Assembly (NCBI GenBank): GCA_002340355.1
Contig: DDLX01000042.1
Location: 1-64,000 of the forward strand
Direction of reading: 5' to 3'
Source: Cytophagales bacterium UBA2561
GTDB taxonomy: Bacteria > Bacteroidota > Bacteroidia > Cytophagales > Thermoflexibacteraceae
Length of the DNA: 64,000 nt
Part shown: positions 46,453 to 54,226 of the stretch, in pieces
Position numbering within the stretch: position 1 is the first letter of the stretch
How the letters are laid out: each line of letters starts with the position of its first letter
Position numbers and translations under genes: made by a program
Notes under the pieces: generated by a model
What the model saw: the letters and a program-made list of their open reading frames with translations, nothing else
What the model was told of the DNA's origin: nothing
The model's database searches: none

Positions 46453-47298
46453 AATATGCACTTTCTGAAACTCAAACTCGATGATTCAGGTAGGTTCAGA
46501 TAAGTTTTGATGGAAGATAATTATCAGGAGTCCAAAAGAAATTTTTATAAAAAAAGAAAAATACGCTGAACATAGACGAGAATATAGAAGATTATTATTT
46601 TAATAACTTTATATAAAGTTTCAATTTCTAGAGTAGAAAGAATTCCTCGAACTTGCCGAACGACCATTATAAAATTATGAAGCAGTGAATTCGTCGTACA
46701 TTGAAAAGGATTTCATATTATCGGTTAGATCATTTCTCAATTGTTGACGCTCTTCATTTGAAGGTTTATCGGTGTTTAAATAAACTCAGAAGTATATTTG
46801 CGATAAGTTACCTATCAAAATAAATTTCATTTCTGGATATTTGTAAGTTATCTCAAGTTGGATTTCAAGATTTAAATAAAGCAGGTATTTTTTAAATTTT
46901 GTGAGTCATGATATTGTTATACTCTAATTTCAGAAATAAAATTAACTATATTTAGATTAGTAATACCCAAAAATCATCCCAAGATGTTAAATCAATATCA
47001 AATCTGAAGATTTGTGATGTATCTATTGAGTTTCACAAACTAAGAATCAGACGAATGGAGAAAATAAGGCACTGGCTTGGCAAATATAGAATGTAGGTTT
47101 ACAGACCTATATGTTTGGGCTTTACACTATTTTAAAAGTAATTTTTAGTAAGTTAGCAATTTAATATATAGAAGTTATAAGTTATTTTTGATACCTATAA
47201 AGAGCATTTAATCAGCTTAGAAAGCTGTTTATTAACCCATCAAGAACAACATATAACTTCCCATAAATCACCTCAAAAACGTAACCTAAAAAAGAACA
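46453..47298. other. Gene-free stretch with decayed sequence
   Basis: No intact gene is found. A short protein-like fragment on the minus strand is listed separately. At 46999-47014, CAAATCTGAAGATTTG is a perfect palindrome with loop, followed by CACAAACTAAGAATCAGACGAATGGAG. A similar order (CAAATCTGAAGATTTG ... CAAGCTAAGACTCAGACGAACGAG) occurs at 53370-53520, so this is a degraded dispersed repeat. Confidence 0.45.
46675..46789 (-). pseudogene. Possible gene remnant
   Basis: An open stretch of about 37 codons ending in TAA reads NTDKPSNEERQQLRNDLTDN, then MKSFSMYDEFTAS. Composition looks like a real helical protein C-terminus, but there is no start and the frame closes upstream. It may be chance. 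Confidence 0.25.
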
Positions 47299-48300
47299 AT
47301 GAAAGAATTAAGCCGAAAGTACAAAGCTTTCAGAGTAGAAGAAATTGAAGGTAAATTCACATCTTCGATCAAAGAAGTAGAAATTAACTCCATTGAGTCA
47401 GGTGAAATCTTAGTAAAAGTATGCTACAGTTCATTAAATTACAAAGATGCACTGTCTGCCTCTGGAAATAAAGGAGTTACAAGAAATTACCCACACACAC
47501 CAGGTATAGATGCAGTAGGTGTTATTGAGCATTCAGAAAGCCAAGATTTTACAGTTGGTGAAGAAGTAATTGTGACCAGTTATGATTTGGGAATGAATAC
47601 AGATGGTGGTTTTGGAGAATACATCAAAGTACCTTCAAACTGGGCAGTAAAATTACCCCAAAAAATGACGATGCAAGAAGCTATGTTGATTGGTACCGCA
47701 GGATTAACGGCGGGAATGTCTGTATTGAGACTTGTAGAATTAATTACACCTGATGATGGGAAAATAGTGGTTTCAGGAGCTACAGGTGGTGTAGGTTCTG
47801 TCGCAGTAGCTATTCTAAGTAAGCTGGGTTACTCGGTAGTAGCTATAACTGGAAAAGAATCGGAAACTGAATATCTGAAAGGGCTTGGAGCTAGCGAAAT
47901 TTTATTGCGTAGCGAAATCGAAAACTTTAAAAATAGACCACTCTTAAAACCCTTATTTGCAGGCGGAATAGATACAGTGGGAGGTGTGATTCTTCAAAAT
48001 ATTATCAAATCAACCTCAGCTTTAGGCGTTGTGACTTGTTGTGGAAATGTAGCTTCTCCAAAATTAGAACTGACCGTTTTCCCATTTATTCTAAAAGGGG
48101 TGTCTTTAATTGGTATCGACTCACAAAACTACCCCATGAAATACAGAAAAAAGGTTTGGGAATTGTTAGCCGAAGAGTGGAAAGTAAGTCAAGATACCTT
48201 AGCCTACAGCGAAGTAACACTTGAGGGACTCGAAGAAAAAATTGCTTTAATCTTAGATGGAAAGATAAAAGGGCGGACTATTGTAAATTTGAAAGCATAA
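47299..48300 (+). CDS. YhdH/YhfP-type quinone oxidoreductase (acrylyl-CoA reductase-like)
   Basis: A 333-residue medium-chain dehydrogenase/reductase of the zinc-free YhdH/YhfP branch (AcuI in some species). The N-terminal catalytic domain has the family motifs YSSLNYKDALSASGNKGVTR, YPHTPGIDAVG and the SYDLGMNTDGGFGEY loop. The NADPH site is GATGGVGSVAVAILSKLGY. AcuI/YhdH enzymes reduce acrylyl-CoA with NADPH, which detoxifies this product of DMSP or 3-hydroxypropionate metabolism. The exact substrate here is inferred from family only. It is a single gene within an accessory region, with 1 kb of noncoding DNA upstream. Confidence 0.93.
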   Translation: MKELSRKYKAFRVEEIEGKFTSSIKEVEINSIESGEILVKVCYSSLNYKDALSASGNKGVTRNYPHTPGIDAVGVIEHSESQDFTVGEEVIVTSYDLGMNTDGGFGEYIKVPSNWAVKLPQKMTMQEAMLIGTAGLTAGMSVLRLVELITPDDGKIVVSGATGGVGSVAVAILSKLGYSVVAITGKESETEYLKGLGASEILLRSEIENFKNRPLLKPLFAGGIDTVGGVILQNIIKSTSALGVVTCCGNVASPKLELTVFPFILKGVSLIGIDSQNYPMKYRKKVWELLAEEWKVSQDTLAYSEVTLEGLEEKIALILDGKIKGRTIVNLKA

Positions 48301-48765
48301 AAATACATCCCGAAAAAAATTGAACTGACCGTCTAATTGATTTTGAAGAACAAAATCAGACACAAAACACTAAAATTTTGTGTCTGGTTGTATTCAAAAA
48401 ATAGAGGGTAGAGAGTCTGCAAACTACGCCAATAGTTCTATGTACAGGCTCTCTTCTTTTGTTGATTTAAAGAACTTGATGTGGATATACGAGCAAATAA
48501 CATACTATGCAAGTATTTTAAATAAAATAATAAAAATATATATAAAAGAAATATTAAATCATTGATAATCAATATAAAAAAATATTAAGTTTACATGTAT
48601 CTCTTAAAACTATTTGCTAACTTTTTGAAAATTTTCTCTTAGATATTAGTTTGCTTTAACAGTATCATTCATTAAACTTAACATGAGTTTCATTTTTGTA
48701 TCCTAGATAAGTATATTTTTCAAAATGTTAGAACTACTGAAATAATATTTAAAACCAGTCGCCTC
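48301..48765. other. Gene-free AT-rich stretch
   Basis: I see no supported gene in these ~465 bases. An ATTGATAATCAATAT palindrome lies at about 48562-48576. AAAATTTTGTGTCTG follows the oxidoreductase stop by 70 bases, but there is no clear terminator. Confidence 0.45.
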
Positions 48766-49323
48766 ATGAAAAATTTTGTTTCAAAATATATGATATATGA
48801 AGATAGTTCAATGACTATTTTTATTTTGTCATCTCCTCTGATTTTGACATTCTTATCCTTTGCTTTACCCTTTCCACTAATTTTATTTCCCTGTCCACAA
48901 GTACTTTTGATACTATTTTGGATGAATGTTTTAGTTGATGAATTAACGCAAAAAATTGATTTTGAGACAGGATTAAATATCACAAAACTCAAAAGATCTT
49001 TAAAAGTGGCGATGTGGATAATGATTATTTTATCTATTCAAATTTATGCTTACCCGCTTATGTACAAAAGTAACCCTTCGTATTGGGTAATAATTTTGAT
49101 TCAAATTATCACAGTCATAGAGTTTATATTGATGATATTCGCTTACTACATGATTAGTCATACTTCTCGTTTTATTGGCAAACTGATGTTTGTAGTTGAA
49201 ATACAAAAACCTTTTCATAAACAAGAATATCGTTCAAAAAATTATAAATTAATGGGGCGTTTTTTTCCTTTCAATTATGGTAAAACACACCAAAAAATTC
49301 AGGAGTTATTAGCTTCTCCATAA
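48766..49323 (+). CDS. Orphan integral membrane protein
   Basis: A 185-residue protein with about four hydrophobic segments (residues 17-36, 40-55, 84-105 and 110-132), a short basic loop between the pairs (TKLKRSLKVAM), and a basic, aromatic C-terminal tail (FHKQEYRSKNYKLMGRFFPF). There are no signal peptide and no motif I can place. Composition is AT-rich, as in the surrounding accessory DNA. The start at 48766 is the first ATG in frame; 48787 and 48811 are also possible. Directly after its stop the first copy of a ~150-bp dispersed repeat begins. Confidence 0.55.
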   Translation: MKNFVSKYMIYEDSSMTIFILSSPLILTFLSFALPFPLILFPCPQVLLILFWMNVLVDELTQKIDFETGLNITKLKRSLKVAMWIMIILSIQIYAYPLMYKSNPSYWVIILIQIITVIEFILMIFAYYMISHTSRFIGKLMFVVEIQKPFHKQEYRSKNYKLMGRFFPFNYGKTHQKIQELLASP

Positions 49324-49328
49324 TCTGG

Positions 49329-49520
49329 CACAAGGCTACGCTTCAAAGCGGTCTTATGCCGATAATTTCTAAAGTTTCTGACTTTACCCAAGAATGGCAA
49401 ATTAGATTATTTTTTATTTTTGAACTTGCAAAATAGTGATATTCAGCTTTGACAACCAACTGTCAAGCCACAGGCTTGGGAAAAAAGTAGGTACAAAACA
49501 AAGCCTTGCACCAGTAAGAG
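49329..49520. repeat. Dispersed repeat, copy 1
   Basis: It shares TAATTTCTAAAGT-TCTGACTTTACCC, AAGAATG, TTTTTGAACTTGCAAAATAGTG and TTCAGCTTTGACAACCAA with copies at 50104-50270 and 51057-51272. The last 40 bases (GGTACAAAACAAAGCCTTGCACCAGTA) also match the end of copy 3. The repeat is noncoding and linked to the RAYT gene nearby. Confidence 0.75.
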
Positions 49521-49521
49521 A

Positions 49522-49842
49522 TTAAGGAAATTTTCGATAAATATCCTTTCGGTGTAAAAAGCGTTTGAGAGAGAAAAAGCGATTATCTTCTGTTTCATTT
49601 TCGGTTTCTTCCTCTTCTTCGATTAATGCTCCGATTCGATAACTTTGTCCGACTTTAATCCGATAAGCATTTTCTGAACCTTCCATTTTTAGCATTTCTT
49701 TAATATCGGGAACTTCTTCAGATTCAGTATTTTGAACAGCCTCTTGAATTTCGTCCAATTTTGCTTTCAAACGTTTGTTTAGGTTTTTGTCTTTCACCTT
49801 TTTGATGTCTTTTATAAAACTTCGGCAAATGTCCAATTTCAT
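49522..49842 (-). CDS. RelE/ParE-family toxin
   Basis: A 106-residue protein of the RelE/ParE toxin superfamily: basic N-terminal helices (FIKDIKKVKDKNLNKRL), the strand pattern NAYRIKVGQSYRIGALIEE, and the C-terminal RFLHRKDIYRKFP motif typical of RelE-like mRNA interferases. An acidic insertion (EEEEETENETEDN) lies in the last strand loop and is unusual. It follows the probable antitoxin gene by two bases, in antitoxin-toxin order on one message. RelE members cut ribosome-bound mRNA and ParE members block gyrase; which applies here cannot be told. Confidence 0.88.
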   Translation of the reverse strand: MKLDICRSFIKDIKKVKDKNLNKRLKAKLDEIQEAVQNTESEEVPDIKEMLKMEGSENAYRIKVGQSYRIGALIEEEEETENETEDNRFFSLKRFLHRKDIYRKFP

Positions 49843-49844
49843 AA

Positions 49845-50060
49845 TTATTCTTGATCTAAAATGGCGTAAACTTCTTCTATATCAACAGATTCATTGTCTT
49901 CTCCTTCAACTTCTGCCATTGCGTTTTTCATGCCTTCGTTTTCAAAAACATCAATGATGATTTCTTTGACGGCTTCATAAAATACTTCCCGATTTTCAGC
50001 CATTAACTCCAATAAAACTGATTTGATGACGCTTTTTAAATTATCTTCTGAGATTTCCAT
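49845..50060 (-). CDS. Probable antitoxin partner of RelE/ParE toxin
   Basis: A 71-residue acidic protein located just upstream of the toxin gene, with a two-base gap. The N-terminal half is helical (DNLKSVIKSVLLELMAENRE) and the tail is strongly acidic and probably disordered until bound (VEGEDNESVDIEEVYAILDQ). It lacks an evident ribbon-helix-helix or HTH domain, so DNA binding and autoregulation are uncertain. The assignment rests on size, charge and position; the sequence itself is not diagnostic. Confidence 0.72.
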   Translation of the reverse strand: MEISEDNLKSVIKSVLLELMAENREVFYEAVKEIIIDVFENEGMKNAMAEVEGEDNESVDIEEVYAILDQE

Positions 50061-50103
50061 GCGTTTCGATTTTTTGAAATTTAGAATACAAATTTAATCC
50101 TTT

Positions 50104-50270
50104 CCTCCTTGATTATCAAATCAATATTATCGAAAAACAAACACTGACGCAAGGTTTTTATCTTGTGTCGATAATTTCTAAAGTCTCTGACTTTACCCAA
50201 GAATGACCAATGAGATTATTTTTTATTTTTGAACTTGCAAAATAGTGATATTCAGCTTTGACAACCAATT
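50104..50270. repeat. Dispersed repeat, copy 2
   Basis: It begins CTCCTTGATTATCAAA and continues with CACTGACGCAAGG, ATAATTTCTAAAGTCTCTGA and CTTTACCCAAGAATGACCAA, nearly identical to copy 3 at 51057. It ends where the 66-bp inverted repeat of the RAYT element starts. Confidence 0.75.
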
Positions 50271-50277
50271 GTTACTT

Positions 50278-50343
50278 ACTGGTGCAAGTCTGAACGCAGT
50301 GGAGACTTGTACCTCACATGAAAGCAAGTTTGTAACTTGCGAA
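50278..50343. repeat. Left inverted repeat of RAYT element
   Basis: A 66-bp sequence (ACTGGTGCAAGTCTGAACGC ... AAGTTTGTAACTTGCGAA) whose reverse complement is found at 50964-51029 with only a few mismatches. It contains internal hairpins such as GCAAGTTTGTAACTTGC. Such paired palindromes flanking a RAYT gene are typical of REP/REPIN units. Confidence 0.85.
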
Positions 50344-50412
50344 GTGAGTGAAGAAGTTTAACATTGGTAATCAGGCTATCATTTTTTACTATTTTTGAAC
50401 AAAAGTAAAGGA

Positions 50413-50959
50413 ATGAGTAGAAAATATAAATTTTACAATTCAGAGGGGATTTATTTTGTATCTTTTGCCACGGTAAATTGGATTGATGTTTTTACAAGGC
50501 GTTGTTATAAAGATATTTTGGTCGATAGCTTGAGATATTGCCAAGCTCATAAGGGCTTAGAATTATATGCTTGGATGATAATGACCAATCATGTGCATCT
50601 CATTATGGGTTCAACCAAACAAGATTTGGCAGGTCTTGTACGAGATTTGAAAAAACATACTTCTAAACAAATCATTAAAAATATGGCTGAAAACCCACAA
50701 GAAAGCAGAAAAGAATGGATGCTGTGGATGTTTGAAAGAGCAGGCAAACGCAATAAGTAATAATCAAAACTATCAATTTTGGCAACAACATAATCACCCC
50801 ATCGAACTGACAAATCCTACGATAGTAGCACAAAAATTAGCTTATCTACATCAAAATCCTGTGGAAGCTGGACTTGTTACCGAGCCAGAAGATTATTGGT
50901 ATAGTAGTGCCAAAGACTATGCGGAACAAAAAGGTTTTTTAGAATTGATTTTCATCTAA
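50413..50959 (+). pseudogene. REP-associated tyrosine transposase (RAYT), frameshifted
   Basis: The frame from ATG 50413 encodes the Y1/HUH transposase start (YFVSFATVNWIDVFTRRCYK) and the HUH motif TNHVHLIM, and runs to WMLWMFERAGKRNK with a stop at 50758. The following frame continues the family sequence (NNQNYQFWQQHNHPIELTNP; LAYLHQNPVEAGLV; DYWYSSAKDYA). One extra A near 50752-50755 explains the shift; removing it gives AGKRNSNNQNYQFW. A single protein of about 180 residues would result. RAYTs mobilise REP palindromes. The 66-bp inverted repeats on both sides suit that role, but this copy is broken. Confidence 0.88.
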
Positions 50960-50963
50960 TATA

Positions 50964-51029
50964 TTCGCAAGTTGCAAACTTGCTTTCATTTTAGGTACAA
51001 GTCTCCACTGCGTTCAGACTTGCACCAGT
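50964..51029. repeat. Right inverted repeat of RAYT element
   Basis: TTCGCAAGTTGCAAACTTGC ... AGACTTGCACCAGT is the near-perfect reverse complement of 50278-50343. It starts five bases past the RAYT stop codon. Confidence 0.85.
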
Positions 51030-51056
51030 AGGGGATTAGCACAAAAATACGATTTT

Positions 51057-51272
51057 ACTCCTTGATTATCAAAAAACAAACACTGGCGCAAGGCTTTTGT
51101 CTTGTGTCAATCATTTCTAAAGTCTCTGACTTTACCCAAGAATGACCAATGAGATTGTTTTTTAATTTTTGAACTTACAAAATATTGATATTCTGCTTTG
51201 AGAACCAACTGGCAAGCCAGAGACTTGGGAAAAAGGGAGGTACAAGACAAAGCCTTGTACCAGTTTTTAAGT
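51057..51272. repeat. Dispersed repeat, copy 3
   Basis: It starts ACTCCTTGATTATCAAA, then CACTGGCGCAAGG and TCATTTCTAAAGTCTCTGAC. It matches copy 2 over its first ~150 bases, and copy 1 also over its end (GCAAGCCAGAGACTTGGGAA, then GGTACAAGACAAAGCCTTGT). About 150 further bases up to the conserved leader show no gene. Confidence 0.75.
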
Positions 51273-51424
51273 TGCTTAGACCAGATGGGGTGAGATAAAA
51301 ATCCTGCTTAACGAAGAGTACTTGAAAAAAATGGATTTCGTTGGGTCAAGACTTTACACCAAACCCCTAGTTATCCCGAAAAATTCAAGCAAGGCAGTAG
51401 AGTGGCAACTGACTCACTGACTGC

Positions 51425-51585
51425 TTTGAACCTGTGATAATCGCCTTTTTTTGTCTTTTTTCTACCTAAAGTTGCCTCTACCTTTACCCCTGTAAAATGA
51501 AACAAAAACAAACAATTCATTTTATAGGCGGATTCCGAAAAGCCTCATTTTAAAGAGAGTAGGGAAGATTTAAAATTTTAAAATT
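51425..51585 (+). promoter_or_regulatory. Conserved leader, copy 2
   Basis: The order is CTTTTTTTGTC, 25 bases, TACCTTTACCCCTGTAAAAT-GAA (-7-like box at 51479-51486), 24 bases, the hairpin AGGCGGATTCCGAAAAGCCT (51526-51545), GAGAGTAGGGAA and the ATG 40 bases after the hairpin. A 28-bp stretch, 51518-51545, is a perfect inverted copy of 54038-54065. Confidence 0.75.
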
Positions 51586-52302
51586 ATGCAAAGTAATGCG
51601 GATGAGCAAAAGATTACGAAACTTCTAGCATCAGAACCACTTAGTATGACCGTTGAGGTGGCAGGAATGGGGGGCGCAGGAGGAGATATTACAGCCACTA
51701 AGGGAGATAATCTCTGGATAATCGAAGTCAAGGGTAATAATAATAAGTGGATGTCCACAAACAATCAGAAAGGTACTGGAAATGTTCCTGCGAAGCAACT
51801 ATATAATAAGTTATCTCCTACTTTGTCGAAGACGGATTTAGGTTTTATATCATCATCGCCTAGCGATGCACAAAAATTTTTTCTCAATTTACTACTGGCA
51901 ACAACTGGAATAGGAGATTATAATTTCCTTTATGTGAAATATAATTCTTCGGATGAGAGCAGTAAAATAACTGGACATGGTCCGATTAACTCAACAATTA
52001 TGAAAGCTGTATTTAATTCAAAAGAGCCTTCTTATGAGAAGTTAGAAGCTATGGAGAATAATGAAGTTTATAACTTCAGAAACTGGGTGATACAAAATGC
52101 AGAGGATTTTATAGATGTTGTAGGTGAGTTTACCGATAAACTGAAAAATATGTCTGCAACAGAACGAGGAAAGATTACTGCCCTTCAAAACGCTCCTCAA
52201 TTAAATAAGGATGAAGAACTTGTACTTATTCCTGTATTGGACTTCAATGATTACAAGAATCAAAATGCTAAGACACTGTCAAAGCAACTCTACATGGAGT
52301 AA
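51586..52302 (+). CDS. Orphan protein with PD-(D/E)XK nuclease-like motif
   Basis: A 238-residue soluble protein. The N-terminal third has the pattern GGAGGDITATKGDNLWIIEV followed by KGNNNKW, that is an Asp, then a hydrophobic strand with E-x-K, then PAKQLYNKL. This fits the core of PD-(D/E)XK nucleases (Asp34 region, then Glu-Val-Lys). The C-terminal two thirds are not recognised. There is no signal peptide. The gene has the conserved leader shared with the aerolysin-like gene and the gene at 53538-53996. A second orphan gene follows after 100 bases on the same strand. It could be a nuclease effector; that is inference from one motif and context. Confidence 0.6.
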   Translation: MQSNADEQKITKLLASEPLSMTVEVAGMGGAGGDITATKGDNLWIIEVKGNNNKWMSTNNQKGTGNVPAKQLYNKLSPTLSKTDLGFISSSPSDAQKFFLNLLLATTGIGDYNFLYVKYNSSDESSKITGHGPINSTIMKAVFNSKEPSYEKLEAMENNEVYNFRNWVIQNAEDFIDVVGEFTDKLKNMSATERGKITALQNAPQLNKDEELVLIPVLDFNDYKNQNAKTLSKQLYME

Positions 52303-52402
52303 TACTAACCCGTAGTAAATTATTTTAACGATTCAATAGTCCATAAGATAAATTATTTCAATAAAACTTACGAGCTATTGAACATTTAACATATTCAATA
52401 AA

Positions 52403-53224
52403 ATGGAAAAACAGTTAAGTTTAACAGAATCAGAGGAGCAAAAAATAAATACAGCTCTTGAACATACCTATGGTCGTCAGTCAGATGTACAGGCAAAAAT
52501 GGGCAAAATAACTGCCTTAGTCAAAGGAGTTGAGTTAGATACTGTGACCACAAAATATATCTCCGAGGTCCTCATAAATGGATTGTGTGGAGGTTGGGTA
52601 GAGGTATTTATGCGATATCCAGATTGGGTAGAGCCAATTTATAATGCCGTACGTTCATGGAAAAGCTCATCAACTCTCCCTACGAAAGAGATGCTTGAAG
52701 CCTTTAAAAATCATCTGGAAAAGACGACTAAATTTAATGGTACGGAGCATCCTGTTAGGCTATTGCATGATGTGTATGATGCAATGGGGCGTTTAGAGCC
52801 AGAGGCAGGTTATGACAGTTTACCAAAATGGACAAATCTTAAAATAGGGGGACTTCCTATTTGTCCTACATTTAACCCCAAAATTCAGCTTGTAGAAACA
52901 AAATATAATTTGAGAAATAAAAATGCTGCTCAACTTGTTTGTCAAACAATTCAACAATTAACCAAGCCCGAGGTAAAAGGGGAATGTATGGCTCATATTG
53001 AGTCCGATAGTCATCATATGGCACTACGGGTACAAAAAATACCTAAACCCAAAAGTACAAAGCTACGCTTATTAATTACAGTAGTAGAAACTGAGAAGAA
53101 AGGCATCGTGAAAATCAATGATTGGAAACAGGTTGAATCGATTCTGAATTCATGGCTTGCTGAAGCAGAACCTAATCTAAAGTCTATTATTGTGCGGACC
53201 AAGTCAGTTGGTTTTAAACAATAA
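52403..53224 (+). CDS. Orphan protein downstream of the nuclease-like gene
   Basis: A 273-residue soluble protein without recognisable domains. The N-terminal half is helical with a Trp-rich stretch (GGWVEVFMRYPDWVEP, YNAVRSWKSSS). The C-terminal half alternates strands and helices (KLRLLITVVETEKKGIVKIN, DWKQVESILNSWLAEAEP). It lies 100 bases after the PD-(D/E)XK-like gene without its own copy of the conserved leader, so it may be read from that promoter. TTCAATAG and CTATTGAA in the gap could form a weak hairpin. A role as partner or immunity protein is possible, but nothing in the sequence shows it. Confidence 0.6.
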   Translation: MEKQLSLTESEEQKINTALEHTYGRQSDVQAKMGKITALVKGVELDTVTTKYISEVLINGLCGGWVEVFMRYPDWVEPIYNAVRSWKSSSTLPTKEMLEAFKNHLEKTTKFNGTEHPVRLLHDVYDAMGRLEPEAGYDSLPKWTNLKIGGLPICPTFNPKIQLVETKYNLRNKNAAQLVCQTIQQLTKPEVKGECMAHIESDSHHMALRVQKIPKPKSTKLRLLITVVETEKKGIVKINDWKQVESILNSWLAEAEPNLKSIIVRTKSVGFKQ

Positions 53225-53537
53225 AACCGCTCTTTAAACCTGTTCTTTGTAGGGATAAGTGCTTGTCCCTACAAATAATTTCAGAATTATCATAATCTTT
53301 GAAACCTCTTTTTCTACTTTTTATCCTTTTGTTGTCCTAAGTCTTTAGCTTGCGATGACTTCAAATACACAAATCTGAAGATTTGACCCATGTATGACAC
53401 TTTATATTTGTCATTCTAACGTCGAGTCTGAAGATTCGTAGCATTTTTACGACGTAGAGACGCTTCGCTAAACTCTACGCCGAACGAGGGTCTCGCAAGC
53501 TAAGACTCAGACGAACGAGGGCAACCTTAATTTACAC
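53225..53537. other. Gene-free stretch with repeats between convergent genes
   Basis: It contains a terminator-like hairpin (listed separately), the palindrome CAAATCTGAAGATTTG (53370-53385), GAGTCTGAAGATTCG, and a tract ACGTAGAGACGC...CTCTACG followed by CTAAGACTCAGACGAACGAG. Several of these match the degraded repeat near 47000. No gene is seen. Confidence 0.5.
53246..53275. terminator. Hairpin after the orphan gene pair
   Basis: TTTGTAGGGA and TCCCTACAAA form a perfect 10-bp stem with a 10-base loop, 22 bases beyond the stop of the 273-residue protein. It is symmetrical and may also stop readthrough from the opposite strand. Confidence 0.55.
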
Positions 53538-53996
53538 TTAGTTTGCTTGTTCTAATGGCAGAATTTCTAATATTGTATGTCCATAATGCATACCAACGGT
53601 AAGATTAATCCTACCTTCATAAATTAAGAGTTCACATGGTCTTGCATTTAATTCTGGTGTGAGACTAACCTCTCCATTTGCAGAAATGACACCTAATATA
53701 CTGTCAGTGGTATGTTGTTCTCTCATAGTTCTAATAACGCCCATGATGGTATCATAGACCCTATGAGAGTTATTATCTTCTTTGAAGTAGAAAATAACTG
53801 TATTGGTGTCCTCATTATATACTTGCCCTCCTTGTCTTTGTCTTTCTTGGTTTCGAGGAGCATGACGAGTTACTGAGTTAGTAGTTACTGTATAAGTAGA
53901 CTGTAATTCAACATCTTCATTCTCTTGACCCGTTCGAAATCTTGCTGGTATATTCCTCCAATTTGTACCTTCAATAGTAGGATTATTCTGTTGCAT
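53538..53996 (-). CDS. Orphan small protein with the shared leader
   Basis: A 152-residue soluble protein. The N-terminal ~65 residues are polar and probably disordered (RHAPRNQERQRQGGQVYNED). The rest looks like an alpha/beta domain (NTVIFYFKEDNNSHRVYDTI, MGVIRTMREQ, ILGVISANGEVSLTPEL, and CELLIYEGRINLTVGMHYGH). There are no signal peptide, cysteine pair or catalytic motif that I can name. Its 5' region is the third copy of the conserved leader, in the opposite direction to copy 2, so the two leaders bracket a 2.5-kb block with three orphan genes. Function is unknown. Confidence 0.6.
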   Translation of the reverse strand: MQQNNPTIEGTNWRNIPARFRTGQENEDVELQSTYTVTTNSVTRHAPRNQERQRQGGQVYNEDTNTVIFYFKEDNNSHRVYDTIMGVIRTMREQHTTDSILGVISANGEVSLTPELNARPCELLIYEGRINLTVGMHYGHTILEILPLEQAN

Positions 53997-54163
53997 TTTA
54001 AATATTGATATAAAATTTCCCTACTCTATTTATTATCAGGCTTTTCGGAATCCGCCTATAAAATGGAGCTTGTGCGCATAATTCATTTTACAGAAGCAAA
54101 AGTAGGTGGGATAAAAAGGGGAAGAAAACCAAAAAAAGCGGGTTATCACAATTCCAAAGGAAG
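53997..54163 (-). promoter_or_regulatory. Conserved leader, copy 3
   Basis: On the minus strand the order is CTTTTTTTGG, 25 bases, TACTTTTGCTTCTGTAAAAT-GAA (-7-like TACTTTTG at 54097-54104), 24 bases, the hairpin AGGCGGATTCCGAAAAGCCT (54038-54057), AGAGTAGGGAAA and the ATG 41 bases after the hairpin. TACTTTTG matches the Bacteroidota -7 consensus. Confidence 0.75.
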
Positions 54164-54177
54164 TTTGACAGGAAAAA

Positions 54178-54212
54178 TAAAAGGCATTCGTACAGCAAAA
54201 TACGAATGCCTT
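54178..54212 (-). terminator. Strong terminator after purL
   Basis: AAGGCATTCGTA and TACGAATGCCTT form a 12-bp stem with an eight-base loop, flanked by A-runs on one side and T-runs on the other. It lies 15 bases past the purL stop and can work in both directions. Confidence 0.8.
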
Positions 54213-54226
54213 TTTTATAAAAATAA

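Noticed and set aside
48720..49224. Minus-strand ORFs opposite the membrane protein at 48766-49323
   Set aside because: The plus-strand frame is longer and shows regular membrane segments; the minus frames have none of the features of a real gene.
49329..51272. CRISPR-like array
   Set aside because: There are only three copies, each about 150 bp and spaced by genes, with no short regular spacers and no cas genes.
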